64,000 nucleotides of DNA from positions 434,001 to 498,000 of the forward strand of contig NZ_QZFU01000023.1 of assembly GCF_003598715.1 (NCBI RefSeq), written 5' to 3'. Source of the stretch: Nocardia panacis (GTDB lineage Bacteria; Actinomycetota; Actinomycetes; Mycobacteriales; Mycobacteriaceae). Position 1 is the stretch's first letter. Every line of letters begins with the position of its first letter. Of the stretch, positions 41,897 to 50,949 are shown piece by piece. The position numbers and the translations under genes were made by a program. Below the pieces are notes generated by a model that was not told where the DNA came from, did no database searches, and saw only the letters and a list, made by a program, of their open reading frames with translations.

Positions 41897-42772
41897 TCAG
41901 CGCAGCAGTTCGATCGCCTTCGCGAGTGCGGTCATATCGGTTTCCGTGACGGCGTAGTGCGAGAGGGCATATGTGTCGCGGTAGTGCCGGAGCGTATCGG
42001 CGATATCGCTCGCGGAACCGGAGAGGAAGCCGGGCAGGTGACGCAACTGCGCGTCGGTCAATCCCTGGTTGAACATTCGCGGCAGGGTGAGGTCCGGCTC
42101 ACCGGATCCGTGCAGATCCACGGCCTGAATCATCAGGCCGAGTTCGATATCGGCGAAACGGGATCCGGCGGCGGCGCGCACATATTCGACGCGCTCGGCG
42201 AGCGCGGCCCTGCCCGTCTCGTCGGAATCGATGTCGGCGGGAATGTCCACCCCGGCCAGCGAAACCGTATCCGCGTGCTCGGCGGCCAAACGCACCACCC
42301 GGTTCCCGTGGCCCGCCACCAACAGCGGGATGTGACGATTGACCGCGGGCACATGGTCTTTGGCGAAGAGCGCCCGGATTTCGCGGATCGTCTCCCCCAG
42401 GTATTCGATGCGCTTGCCCCCACTGGGAAACGGCAGCCCGGCGAGTTCGAATTCGGGTTTCGCGAAGTTCGGCCCCGCACCGAGACCGACTTCGAATCGC
42501 CCGTCCGTGAGCTGGTCCACGGTGGCGATATCGCGGGCGAGCAGGGCGGGCCGATAGAAACCCGCATTGAGCACCATGGTGCCGACCCGAATGCGCTCGG
42601 TCGCCTCCGCCATGGTGATGAGGGTGGGGAACGGGGAGGTCATTCCCAGATGATCGGGTACCTGGACGACGTCGAATCCGAGGTCTTCCGCGCGCCGCGC
42701 CTTGTCCTGCCACTCTTTGCGCGAACCGGCGATGTGAACGCCGACCGCGAACCGAAAAGCACGGGATGCCAT
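41897..42772 (-). CDS. Luciferase-like (LLM) F420-type oxidoreductase
   Basis: This 291-residue TIM-barrel enzyme shows the LLM pattern: ARRAEDLGFDVVQVPDHLGM near the start, ERIRVGTMVLNAGFYRPALL, DGRFEVGLGAGPNFAKPEFE, and FLSGSASDIADTLRHYRDTY at the end. The group is typical of actinobacterial F420-dependent oxidoreductases. Substrate unknown. ATG 42772 is used; a GTG 18 bases upstream is possible. Its stop converges on the acyl-CoA ligase with a 4-bp gap. Confidence 0.83.
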   Translation of the reverse strand: MASRAFRFAVGVHIAGSRKEWQDKARRAEDLGFDVVQVPDHLGMTSPFPTLITMAEATERIRVGTMVLNAGFYRPALLARDIATVDQLTDGRFEVGLGAGPNFAKPEFELAGLPFPSGGKRIEYLGETIREIRALFAKDHVPAVNRHIPLLVAGHGNRVVRLAAEHADTVSLAGVDIPADIDSDETGRAALAERVEYVRAAAGSRFADIELGLMIQAVDLHGSGEPDLTLPRMFNQGLTDAQLRHLPGFLSGSASDIADTLRHYRDTYALSHYAVTETDMTALAKAIELLR

Positions 42773-43068
42773 CTCATTTCGATCTTCCACAGCTCGAAGC
42801 CTACGCCCGTTCGCAAGGAGTTATCGGCGCGTGGTTTCGCACGGCCGACCGAATCCTCGACGTGTATTGCGAGATGCGACCCAGCGCAATATCCGCTCGA
42901 ACACGGTGCAGACCAACCTCCCTGTTCCACCTGGACAACCCCTGTTTTCACTCTAGATAACACGTGCAGCACCAGCCTCGCCCGGCTCGACACGCCCACC
43001 GCCGCGACACCCGCAGATAGGGACCTCCGACTCTGGAGAACGCGATTCGCGCGCGGTGTGCTGGAATC

Positions 43069-43257
43069 ATGAACTATTCGGCCGCGCTCGACTTCGGTGC
43101 CATCTTCGGACCCCTCACCGCATGTCCGCACTGCGGTTCGGACAATGTCGCCATTGTCGGCGGCTGCGAGGAGACCACGCTGCGCTGCGAGGACTGCGGC
43201 GAGCGCTGGCGCATGGGCGACCCGCAGGTCGATCCGATAGCGGAATCCGTCCGGTGA
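43069..43257 (+). CDS. Small zinc-ribbon protein
   Basis: This 62-residue protein has two CxxC pairs spaced as a zinc ribbon (ACPHCGSDNV and LRCEDCGERW). The stop overlaps the GTG start of the glycosidase gene (GTGA), so it is translated with it. There is no catalytic domain; binding of nucleic acid or a partner protein is possible. The family is unknown to me. Confidence 0.75.
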   Translation: MNYSAALDFGAIFGPLTACPHCGSDNVAIVGGCEETTLRCEDCGERWRMGDPQVDPIAESVR

Positions 43258-45323
43258 CCACACCGTGGACGAGCGCCCCCGAATCGGGCGGCGCGGAGAT
43301 CACGCTGGTCGAAGGGTCCACCTTCTGTCTGAGCGGACCGGGTGGCGAGGTCGCCGCCGACCGCCCGCAGGGCCTGTTCGTCCGCGATACCAGGGTGCTC
43401 TCGCACTGGCGACTCACCATCGACGGCGCGGCCCCGCAACCCCTCACCGTCGAGTCGGGCGAACCCTACAGCGCCACCATGCTCGGCCGCCGCGCCCCGC
43501 AGCCGGGGCAGGCCGACAGTCCGGTGCTGGTGGTGCTGGCCCGCCACGTCGGCGACGGTATGCGCGAGGATCTCACCGTGCGCAATCTGTCCGCACACGG
43601 GATCGACTGCCGCATCGCGCTGGAATTGGGCTCCGACTTCGCCGACCTCTTCGAGGTCAAGGAGGGACGCCGCTCCGAGCAACCCCCGCCGAGTATCGAA
43701 ACCGAGGACGGCGCACTGCGATTCGTCCACCAAGGTACGGGCCTGGGCATGTCGGTGCACGCGACGGGGGCGAGCGCGGCGGGGCAGGCCCTGCACTGGG
43801 ACGCCCATATCCCGGCCCACGAGGAATGGACCACCTGCCTGGAATACCGCCCAGCACTCGGCGACGCCCCGCTCGCGCCGCGCTATCCGTGCGGCACCTC
43901 GGTGCAGACCAGCGCCCCGGCCGTGCGGCTGCGCGAATGGCAGGCCAGCGCGCCGCGGGTGGAAACCGGCAGCGAACTGCTGGCCAGGGTGCTGCGCCGC
44001 ACCCTCGCCGACCTCGGCACCTTGCGCATCTTCGATCCGCGTCACCGGGATCGGGCCGTGGTGGCCGCGGGCGCGCCCTGGTTCATGACGCTGTTCGGCC
44101 GCGATTCGCTGCTCACCTCGTGGATGGTGCTCCCGCTCGATCGCCAACTCGCGCTCGGCACCTTGCAGACCCTCGCCGATCTGCAGGGCAGCGCCGAGAA
44201 CGAGGCCACCGAGGAGCAGCCGGGCCGCATCCCGCACGAGGTGCGCTTCGGCCGGGCCGCGACGAAACTGCTCGGCGGCGATACCGTCTACTACGGAACC
44301 GCCGACGCCACACCGCTTTTCGTCATGCTGCTCGGCGAGTTGGCGCGCTGGGGCATCGACCCCGCCGTGCGCGCGGAACTGCTCCCGCACGCCGACCGCG
44401 CCCTGGCCTGGATCACCGAATACGGCGACGCGGACGGCGACGGTTTCGTCGAATACAGTCGCTTCGCCGAACACGGACTGGCCAACCAGGGCTGGAAGGA
44501 TTCCTGGGACGGCATCAACCGCGCCGATGGCGCCATGCCCGAACCGCCCATCGCGCTGGCCGAGGTCCAGGGCTACGTCTATGCCGCGTATCTGGCGCGC
44601 GCGGAACTGGCCGACGCCGCGGGTGAGAACGGTGTCGCCGGGAAGCTGCGTCTGCGCGCGTCCGCATTGAAGACCGCGTTCAACGACGCCTTCTGGCTGC
44701 CCGAACGCGGCTGGTACGCCGTGGGTCTGGATCGCGACAAACGCCCCATCGACGCGCTCACCTCCAATATCGGTCACTGCCTGTGGACCGGCATCATCGA
44801 CGAGGACCGCGCCGAACGCGTCGCGGATCTGCTGCTGTCCCCGACGATGTTCAGCGGCTGGGGAATTCGCACCCTCGCGGCCGATATGGGCGCCTACAAC
44901 CCGGTCAGCTATCACAACGGGTCGGTGTGGCCGCACGACAACGCCATCTGCGCGGCGGGCCTGACCCGCTACGGCTTCCGCGACCACGCCGCCACCGTCA
45001 TCGACGGGATGCTCGATGCCGCCGCCCGCTTCGGCTACCGACTGCCCGAGCTGTTCTGCGGCTTCGACCGCGACGAATTCCGTGCTCCCGTACCATATCC
45101 CACTTCCTGCTCACCCCAAGCGTGGGCGGCGGCCGCCCCGCTGCTTTTCGTACGCTCTCTGCTGCGATTGGAACCAGGGGACGGGGGCGTCCCCTCTTTC
45201 GAACCCGCCGTCCCCGCACGCTATCTCCCGTTGCAGGTCTGCGGGGTGCGCATCCGATCCGATGTGCTGACCGTCAGTGTCGACAAGGACGGATGGCAAA
45301 TGCGCGGCGCTACCGGCACATAG
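43254..45323 (+). CDS. Amylo-alpha-1,6-glucosidase / glycogen debranching-type
   Basis: This is a 689-residue protein of the GDE type. An N-terminal beta-sandwich domain covers residues about 15-200 (LVEGSTFCLSGPGGEVAADR, GLFVRDTRVLSHWRL). An alpha/alpha-barrel glycosidase domain follows (APWFMTLFGRDSLLTSWMVL, YGDADGDGFVEYSR, NQGWKDSWDGI, VWPHDNAICAAGLTRYGF). The acidic residues in FGRDS and GWKDSWD are probable catalytic candidates. It hydrolyses 1,6-linked glucose or related glucans. The GTG at 43254 overlaps the zinc-ribbon stop. A GT4 glycosyltransferase follows, a neighbour seen in other actinobacteria, which suggests glucan or glycoside metabolism. Confidence 0.85.
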   Translation: MTTPWTSAPESGGAEITLVEGSTFCLSGPGGEVAADRPQGLFVRDTRVLSHWRLTIDGAAPQPLTVESGEPYSATMLGRRAPQPGQADSPVLVVLARHVGDGMREDLTVRNLSAHGIDCRIALELGSDFADLFEVKEGRRSEQPPPSIETEDGALRFVHQGTGLGMSVHATGASAAGQALHWDAHIPAHEEWTTCLEYRPALGDAPLAPRYPCGTSVQTSAPAVRLREWQASAPRVETGSELLARVLRRTLADLGTLRIFDPRHRDRAVVAAGAPWFMTLFGRDSLLTSWMVLPLDRQLALGTLQTLADLQGSAENEATEEQPGRIPHEVRFGRAATKLLGGDTVYYGTADATPLFVMLLGELARWGIDPAVRAELLPHADRALAWITEYGDADGDGFVEYSRFAEHGLANQGWKDSWDGINRADGAMPEPPIALAEVQGYVYAAYLARAELADAAGENGVAGKLRLRASALKTAFNDAFWLPERGWYAVGLDRDKRPIDALTSNIGHCLWTGIIDEDRAERVADLLLSPTMFSGWGIRTLAADMGAYNPVSYHNGSVWPHDNAICAAGLTRYGFRDHAATVIDGMLDAAARFGYRLPELFCGFDRDEFRAPVPYPTSCSPQAWAAAAPLLFVRSLLRLEPGDGGVPSFEPAVPARYLPLQVCGVRIRSDVLTVSVDKDGWQMRGATGT

Positions 45324-45350
45324 CCGCCCATCGAGGGGCAACCCGTTCGG

Positions 45351-45379
45351 CACGCGGGCTCGCTCGCCGTGCCCGCGTG
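45351..45379 (+). terminator. Hairpin after the glycosidase gene; 45324-45688 otherwise empty
   Basis: CACGCGGGC and GCCCGCGTG form a perfect 9-bp stem with an 11-base loop, 28 bp after the glycosidase stop. The rest of the 365-bp interval to the glycosyltransferase start has no convincing gene, so the glycosyltransferase probably has its own promoter here. Confidence 0.55.
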
Positions 45380-45688
45380 TTCGACGTCCCACCGGAACGC
45401 ACAGTCGGCTACCACTTTCGAGCCCGAGGCACCAGGGCCGAAAGGCAGGCAATCGCGAGCCTGTGACACCGGTGGATGAGGTGACGCTCGCCTCTCCTGC
45501 CGCAGCCCCATTCCGAGGTCTCCTGGGATGAGCAACAAACCGCCGACCGAACATTCGCGATCCCCGCGGAGCCGCGCCGAGTCCGGTGGGTGCGGCGGAT
45601 GGCGAGTCACGGTGTTGCAGTTGGTGAATTCGGCAGGCGGAAGCAACCACCCGGTTACCCGCACAACCGGCCCGTCGAAGGAGAGACC

Positions 45689-46747
45689 ATGCGTATCGGC
45701 TTGATCGCGCCCCCCTGGGTCCCCGTCCCCCCGCCCGCCTACGGTGGCACCGAGGCGGTGGTAGACAATCTGGCCCGCGGCTTGGCCGCGCTCGGGCACG
45801 ACGTGCGACTGTTCACCATCGGCGAATCGACCTGTCCGGTCCCCCGCCTGCACCTCTACGACGAGGCATTCACCCCGATCGGCATCACCGTCGCCGAGGC
45901 CGCCCACGTGCTGGCCGCCTACGAGCGGCTGACCGATGTCGACATCATTCACGACCACACCGCGCTCGGCCCGCTCATCGGCCCGAGTATCGACGGACCG
46001 CCCGTCGTCAGCACCTGCCACGGCCCCTTCGACTCCATGAACGCGCGCAATATCGGCAGTTTCGCCGGTCGTGTCGCGGTGGTGGCGATCTCGCACGATC
46101 AGCGGCGCACCGCCGCGACGATCCCGATCACCCAGGTGATCCATCACGGCATCGACCTCGATGCCTACCGCTACGGTCCCGGCGGGGGCGGCTATCTGAT
46201 CTTCATCGGCCGCATGTGCGCGGCGAAGGGTGTGCACCGCGCCGTCGAGATCGCCCGGCGCGCGGGCCGAAAACTGGTGATAGTCAGCAAGATTCGTGAG
46301 CAGGAGGAATTCGACTACTACAACGAGCGGGTGCGGCCGCTGCTGGGACCCGACGATCCCGAACCCCGCGAACTCGGCCGCGAGGATCGGATCCGGCTGC
46401 TGCGCTCGGCCGACGCGCTGCTCAATCCGATCGACTGGCCCGAACCCTTCGGCCTGGTCATGGCCGAGGCATTGGCCTGCGGCACACCGGTTCTGGCCTT
46501 CCCCAGCGGCGCCGCACCGGAAATCGTCGAGCACGGCCGCACCGGATTCCTGTGCCGCGACACCGATGCCATGGTGGCCGCGATCGACCGGATCGATTCG
46601 ATAGATCGGCGCACCTGCCGCGCCGCCGCCGAAGCGCAGTTCGATATGCACCGCATGGCGCGCGAGCACGCGGTGCTGTACCACCGGATCCTGAACGCCC
46701 GCCCCGGTGGTCCGCGCACCGCACGTCAGCCGGTCGCGGTGGCCTAG
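45689..46747 (+). CDS. GT4-family glycosyltransferase
   Basis: This is a 352-residue GT-B enzyme. The acceptor-domain start is MRIGLIAPPWVPVPPPAYGG with GGTE, followed by HDHTALGPLI and STCHGPFD. The donor domain has YLIFIGRMCAAKGVHRAVEI and the GT4 EX7E region DWPEPFGLVMAEALACGTPV. It transfers a sugar from a nucleotide donor to an unknown acceptor. AAGGAGAG precedes the ATG; upstream in-frame sequence is rejected. It lies 365 bp after the glycosidase in the same direction. Confidence 0.9.
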   Translation: MRIGLIAPPWVPVPPPAYGGTEAVVDNLARGLAALGHDVRLFTIGESTCPVPRLHLYDEAFTPIGITVAEAAHVLAAYERLTDVDIIHDHTALGPLIGPSIDGPPVVSTCHGPFDSMNARNIGSFAGRVAVVAISHDQRRTAATIPITQVIHHGIDLDAYRYGPGGGGYLIFIGRMCAAKGVHRAVEIARRAGRKLVIVSKIREQEEFDYYNERVRPLLGPDDPEPRELGREDRIRLLRSADALLNPIDWPEPFGLVMAEALACGTPVLAFPSGAAPEIVEHGRTGFLCRDTDAMVAAIDRIDSIDRRTCRAAAEAQFDMHRMAREHAVLYHRILNARPGGPRTARQPVAVA

Positions 46748-46752
46748 TCACC

Positions 46753-46795
46753 GTGTCGGAGTCCCATTCGGAGGCGCCGGATGGGACTCCGACAC
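46753..46795. terminator. Bidirectional terminator
   Basis: A perfect 15-bp stem (46753-46767 with 46781-46795, beginning GTGTCGGAGTCCCAT) has a 13-base loop. It fills the 56-bp gap between the glycosyltransferase (ends 46747) and the converging GAF gene (ends 46804). Confidence 0.82.
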
Positions 46796-46803
46796 AGGCC
46801 CAC

Positions 46804-47661
46804 CTAGTCGCGCAGGTCGTCGGCGACGACGTGGAAGACGTCGCGATAGATCTGGCGGATGGTCTCGTCGAGGTCGGCGACCGCGGAGTCGACGCGGTCG
46901 CCTGCGGGACCCTCGCGCAGCAGGCTGCGTGCGCCGTGCAGGGTCAGCCCGACGGAGTACAGCTTGTTGACGATGTCGCCGGCGAACTCCGAGACGGTGA
47001 CCTTCGCCCCGACCTCGTGCTCGCGGAAAACCCTTGTGCCGGGCGGAAACTGAACTCCGGACAAACCGGGCGTCCATGAGGGTGCGAGCAGGGCCAGCAT
47101 CAGCGCGCGACCGATCGGGTCGGCATCGTCGCTCGGACCGAGGCCGCGCGCGATGGCGTCGCCCGCCGCGTCACCGAACAGCTGCATGATCCGGCGTTCC
47201 CGCCCCGAGAGGTGGCGGGTGCGCCGGGTGCGGGTGGTGATCATGCCGATCAACTCGCCGTGGAAGGCGAACAGCGGTGTCGACCCGACCGAGCCGAACG
47301 GTGTCTCGTCCTCAGGTGTCTTCCCGGCTTCGACGGCGAACTGTTCGGCGCCGTGGTGGGCCACCATCCGCAGGATCCCGGTCTCGGGATCCACCAGGCG
47401 CACCTCGCCGAAATCGGCGCCGGTCAGCTCGATCGCGCCTTCGAGCGCCCGCTCCAGTAGCTGCTCGAGGCCGCAGGGGCGGGCCAGCGCCTGGGTCGCG
47501 GCGTGCAGTCGCCGGATAGCCGCGGGATGGGTCATTCCGAAGCGGACCGCCGAGGCGAGGTGGTGCGCCCGCCGCACCTGAACCACCGAATCCCGCACGG
47601 GTGGCCGGGTCCGGTATTTGGCCGCGATCTCGCGCACGACCGCACGGAGGACGGTAAGCAT
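46804..47661 (-). CDS. GAF sensor with kinase-like helix but no phospho-His
   Basis: This is a 285-residue protein. A GAF domain (residues about 60-170) has VRLVDPETGILRMVAHHGAE and the later SGRERRIMQLFGDAAGDAIA. The C-terminal helix SEFAGDIVNKLYSVGLTLHG and the following DLDETIRQIYRDVF align with the DHp region of DevS-type kinases (LHDxVIQRLFAxGL). Gly228 occupies the position of the phospho-His, and no HATPase domain follows. It cannot autophosphorylate in the usual way. It is divergent from a NarL-type response regulator and may sense a ligand and act by protein contact. GGAGGTG precedes the ATG at 47661. Confidence 0.75.
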   Translation of the reverse strand: MLTVLRAVVREIAAKYRTRPPVRDSVVQVRRAHHLASAVRFGMTHPAAIRRLHAATQALARPCGLEQLLERALEGAIELTGADFGEVRLVDPETGILRMVAHHGAEQFAVEAGKTPEDETPFGSVGSTPLFAFHGELIGMITTRTRRTRHLSGRERRIMQLFGDAAGDAIARGLGPSDDADPIGRALMLALLAPSWTPGLSGVQFPPGTRVFREHEVGAKVTVSEFAGDIVNKLYSVGLTLHGARSLLREGPAGDRVDSAVADLDETIRQIYRDVFHVVADDLRD

Positions 47662-47835
47662 GAACACCTCCAAAGAGCATTCACGTCTACGCTGCGCACC
47701 GCACGAACAGCGCCATCATATTCCGCGCCCGCGCTCCCCAACCCGCGATCGAGCCGCCCGACACGAGCCCGACACCACACCGCACCTGCGGAAACGTTCG
47801 TAGGCTTGCCTCATGAGCTATGACAGAGCGCCCCG

Positions 47836-48501
47836 GTGATCACGGTATTCCTCGTCGACGACCACGCCATCGTCCGCCGCGGGGTCGCGGATCTGATCCG
47901 AGCCGAACCCGATCTCGTGCTCATCGGCGAGGCGGCCGACGTCTCCCACGCGCTGGCCCGCATCCCCGCCCTGGCCCCCGATATCGCGGTGCTCGATGTG
48001 CGGCTGCCCGACGGTAATGGCATCGAACTGTGTCGCGAACTGCTCGATCGACTCCCCGGCCTGCGCTGCCTCATACTCACCTCCTTCACCGACGAGCAGG
48101 CCATGCTCGACGCGATTCTGGCGGGCGCGAGCGGCTACGTCGTCAAGGACATCGGCACCGTCGAACTCGTCGACGCCATTCGCGAGGTCGGCGCGGGCCA
48201 CTCGCTGCTGGACAATCGGGCCGCCGCCACCCTGATGAGCCGACTGCGCGAGGAGGCCGCCACCAAAACCAGCCCGCTCGCCGAACTCACCGAGCAGGAG
48301 CGCACGCTGCTCGGTCTGCTCGGCGAGGGTCTGACCAACCGGCAGATCGGCGCCCGCATGTTCCTGACCGAGAAGACCGTCAAGAACTACGTCTCACGGG
48401 TACTGAGCAAACTCGGCGTCGAGCGTCGCACCCAGGCCGCGCTCATCGCCGCGAAACTGACACCGCCGCCGAAATGGCCGCTACCATCGACCGGCGCGTG
48501 A
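47836..48501 (+). CDS. NarL-type response regulator without adjacent kinase
   Basis: This is a 221-residue response regulator. The receiver has Asp54 (IAVLDVRLPDGNGIE), acidic pair Asp8/Asp9 (LVDDHA) and the conserved Lys in GYVVKDIG. The LuxR helix-turn-helix lies near residues 150-205 (LTEQERTLLGLLGEGLTNRQ, then TEKTVKNYVSRVL). This is the DevR type. No complete kinase is encoded next to it, only the GAF protein without phospho-His. It starts with GTG at 47836. Confidence 0.9.
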   Translation: MITVFLVDDHAIVRRGVADLIRAEPDLVLIGEAADVSHALARIPALAPDIAVLDVRLPDGNGIELCRELLDRLPGLRCLILTSFTDEQAMLDAILAGASGYVVKDIGTVELVDAIREVGAGHSLLDNRAAATLMSRLREEAATKTSPLAELTEQERTLLGLLGEGLTNRQIGARMFLTEKTVKNYVSRVLSKLGVERRTQAALIAAKLTPPPKWPLPSTGA

Positions 48502-48502
48502 C

Positions 48503-49012
48503 TCATGAAACGGACTCTCGAGTGCGCAGGATATTGATCGCTTTGAAACCGATAACTACTTCGCTGTCGCTCGTTCGAAGCTCGGCAGTGGTGTGGACCA
48601 GCCCACGATCCGGCTTGGACCGCGACAGGCGGGCCTCGGTGATCGTGGCCGGCAACTCGAGTCGAGCACCGGGCCGCAAAGGCGTGAACCAGCGCAGTTC
48701 GTCGACTCCGGGCGACGCCAGACTCGCCACCCTGGAGAGGTAGTGGTCGGCGAATAGTCGCATGAGGATGCCCGCCGAATGCCAGCCGGAGCCGATGATT
48801 CCGCCGAAGGGGCCGCGCGCGGCGTAGTCGGGATCGATATGGATGGGCTGCGGGTCGAATTGGGTGGCGAAATCGATGATCTCGGCCTCCGACACCGTCC
48901 GATATCCATACCGGTAGCTCTCCCCCGGCAGATAGTCCTCGAAATAGCGATCCGTGATCGGCGCGGGAAAGTCCTTCGCGCTCAACAGCTTCGTCTCATC
49001 CGTTGTCGTCAT
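48503..49012 (-). CDS. MaoC-like hot-dog hydratase/dehydratase
   Basis: This 169-residue protein is of the MaoC hot-dog fold: YFEDYLPGESYRYGYRTVSE at the start, the catalytic-helix region ATQFDPQPIHIDPDYA with Asp and His in the usual (R)-hydratase positions, then GGIIGSGWHSAGILMRLF. It probably hydrates a short enoyl-CoA or related thioester. It converges on the response regulator with a 1-bp gap. It overlaps nothing else of value. Confidence 0.85.
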   Translation of the reverse strand: MTTTDETKLLSAKDFPAPITDRYFEDYLPGESYRYGYRTVSEAEIIDFATQFDPQPIHIDPDYAARGPFGGIIGSGWHSAGILMRLFADHYLSRVASLASPGVDELRWFTPLRPGARLELPATITEARLSRSKPDRGLVHTTAELRTSDSEVVIGFKAINILRTRESVS

Positions 49013-49068
49013 ATCGTCAGCATGGCATCGAAAAGGTTCGGGCTGCGCCGAACAATCAGGGCGGTACC

Positions 49069-49431
49069 GTGTCGAGTATGCAGCGCGCGGACGGCGGATC
49101 GCTGTCGGTGACCATCTGCGGAGGTCTGGTCGCCGCGCGGGTGATCGACCCGATCAGCGGCGACCAGCCCGCACACGTGCGCACCTTCGAGCATCCGCTG
49201 CTGCGCGCCTTATCCATCACCGCGTTGCCACCGGGCTCCGCACCCACCGTGCGCAGCTGCCGGGATTGGACCGAGAACAAACCGCATATCGCGGGCCGGT
49301 TGGGCAGCACGCTGCTGACCGCGATGCTCGCACAGCACTGGTTGCGCCGCCGACCCAACGATCGAGCGCTCACCATCACCGCGCGTGGATACGAGAATCT
49401 GAGCAGCACAGTGTCTTTCGAGAAAGACTAA
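49069..49431 (+). CDS. ArsR-type regulator fragment (C-terminal half)
   Basis: This 120-residue product matches only the C-terminal part of a class of actinobacterial ArsR regulators: VRSCRDWTENKPHIAGRLGS and TLLTAMLAQHWLRRR with RALTITARGYENL are the recognisable block. The N-terminal winged helix is missing, and upstream sequence is occupied by the divergent MaoC start. GTG 49069 follows AGGGCGG; ATG 49078 is also possible. It is either a truncated remnant or a small regulator modulating partners. Its stop is 4 bp from that of matB. Confidence 0.5.
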   Translation: MSSMQRADGGSLSVTICGGLVAARVIDPISGDQPAHVRTFEHPLLRALSITALPPGSAPTVRSCRDWTENKPHIAGRLGSTLLTAMLAQHWLRRRPNDRALTITARGYENLSSTVSFEKD

Positions 49432-49434
49432 CGG

Positions 49435-50847
49435 TCAGCTCCGACTCGCGTCCGCGAGCAGCCACTTCTTCTGCACCTTGCCCATGGCATTGCGCGGCAA
49501 TTCGTCGACAACGCGAATCTCCCTGGGGCGCTTGTGGATCGACAGCGTGGCCGCAATGAAGTCGATGATCGCCTGCTCCTCGCGCACCTCGCCCACCACG
49601 TAGGCGACGATGCGCTGGCCGAGATCGTCGTCCGGCACGCCGATCACGGCGGCCTCGCGAATCGTCGGGTGGGTGAGCAGCGCGTGCTCGACCTCGCCCG
49701 CGCCGATGCGATAGCCGCCGGACTTGATCATGTCGACCGATTCGCGGCCGACGATACGGTGCATACCCTCGGCATCGACCACGGCGATATCGCCGGTGCC
49801 GAACCAGCCGTCGTGGGTCATGACCTCGGCGGTTTCGGCATCATCGCGCAGATAGCCGTCGAACAGGGTGTCGCCCGCGATTTCCAAGCGCCCCAGCGTT
49901 TCTCCGTCGTGCGGGACCGGATCGCCCGATTCCGAACGGATTCGGGCACGCACGCAGGCCAGCGGGAGTCCGACCCAGCCCGGCCGACGCGCACCGTCGA
50001 ATCGGGTGCTCAGTGTGATGACGGTTTCGGTCATGCCGTAACGCTCGATCGGGCGATGGCCCGTCAAGGTCGCCAGGTTGTCGAAGACGGGCACGGGCAG
50101 CGGCGCGCTACCGGAAACCAGCAGGCGGGCACCGCTGAGCGCCCGCGCGGATCCAGGGTCGGCGCAGACGCGCGACCAAACCGTCGGGACACCGAAATAC
50201 AGCGACCCGGCCGCGGCCGCGTAGCGCTCCGGCTTTGGGCGCACGGTGTGGACCAGCGGTGAGCCGACCCGCAGCGCGCCCAGCACCCCGAGCACCAGGC
50301 CGTGCACATGGAACAGCGGAAGGCCATGCACCAGAACGTCATCGGGGGTCCAGTCCCACGCCGCGCGCAAACCGTCGAGGCTCGCGGCGATCGCCCTGCG
50401 GGACAGGACGACTCCCTTCGGGACGCCCGTGGTTCCCGAGGTGTAGACGATCAACGCGGGCGAGCTCGGCGCGGGTTCCGGACCGGTCCACAGCGAGAAT
50501 GCCTGCGGGTCAATGGGAATCGCGGGAACCCGCACTTCGGGATGCGATGGCCCGAGCCACAGTTCGGCGCCCGAGTCGGCGAGGATGTGGCGGCGCTCGT
50601 CCACCCCCGCGTCCGGCGGGACAGGGACGGCGGGCACGCCGACCAGCAGGCAGGCGAGGACCGCGATCACCGTGTCGAGCTCGGCGCGGGCATCGATCGC
50701 GACGCACCGTGATCCCGCGATCCGGTGGGCCAGCGCGCCCGCCGCGCCGAGTAGCGCGTCCCGGTGCAGGCTGCGATCGCCGATCGTGACCACCGGACGG
50801 ACATCGTCGGCCGCGGTGTGCAGGGCCGTGAGTAGAGGAACTGGCAT
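49435..50847 (-). CDS. matB: Malonyl-CoA synthetase
   Basis: This is a 470-residue ANL-superfamily enzyme with the MatB pattern: VYTSGTTGVPKGVVLSRRAI (P-loop), WDWTPDDVLVHGLPLFHVHG, LLVSGSAPLPVPVFDNLA, IERYGMTETVITLSTR, FGTGDIAVVDAEGMHRIVGR, SVDMIKSGGYRIGAGEVEHA and the C-terminal acylation Lys (LPRNAMGKVQKKWL). Length and order match Streptomyces MatB, which makes malonyl-CoA from malonate. ATG 50847 is the family start. An IclR operator lies 22 bp before it. No matA or matC homologue is seen nearby. Confidence 0.85.
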   Translation of the reverse strand: MPVPLLTALHTAADDVRPVVTIGDRSLHRDALLGAAGALAHRIAGSRCVAIDARAELDTVIAVLACLLVGVPAVPVPPDAGVDERRHILADSGAELWLGPSHPEVRVPAIPIDPQAFSLWTGPEPAPSSPALIVYTSGTTGVPKGVVLSRRAIAASLDGLRAAWDWTPDDVLVHGLPLFHVHGLVLGVLGALRVGSPLVHTVRPKPERYAAAAGSLYFGVPTVWSRVCADPGSARALSGARLLVSGSAPLPVPVFDNLATLTGHRPIERYGMTETVITLSTRFDGARRPGWVGLPLACVRARIRSESGDPVPHDGETLGRLEIAGDTLFDGYLRDDAETAEVMTHDGWFGTGDIAVVDAEGMHRIVGRESVDMIKSGGYRIGAGEVEHALLTHPTIREAAVIGVPDDDLGQRIVAYVVGEVREEQAIIDFIAATLSIHKRPREIRVVDELPRNAMGKVQKKWLLADASRS

Positions 50848-50868
50848 CGCGACCACTCTCTGCTGTAT

Positions 50869-50885
50869 GGTCCATATCGTGGACC
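50869..50885. promoter_or_regulatory. IclR operator between matB and iclR
   Basis: GGTCCA-TATCG-TGGACC is a perfect dyad with 6-bp arms, 22 bp before the matB start. A further half-site (GGACCA at 50901-50906) lies 15 bp on toward the iclR gene. Placement at both divergent promoters fits IclR repression of matB and autoregulation. Confidence 0.7.
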
Positions 50886-50949
50886 GACGTGCTACATTAT
50901 GGACCAGTGACACTATTGCCGGATACGCGGTCCGTCAAGGAGTTCCGAC

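Noticed and set aside
43074..44987. 637-codon minus-strand frame across the glycosidase
   Set aside because: Shadow of a gene with clear catalytic motifs.
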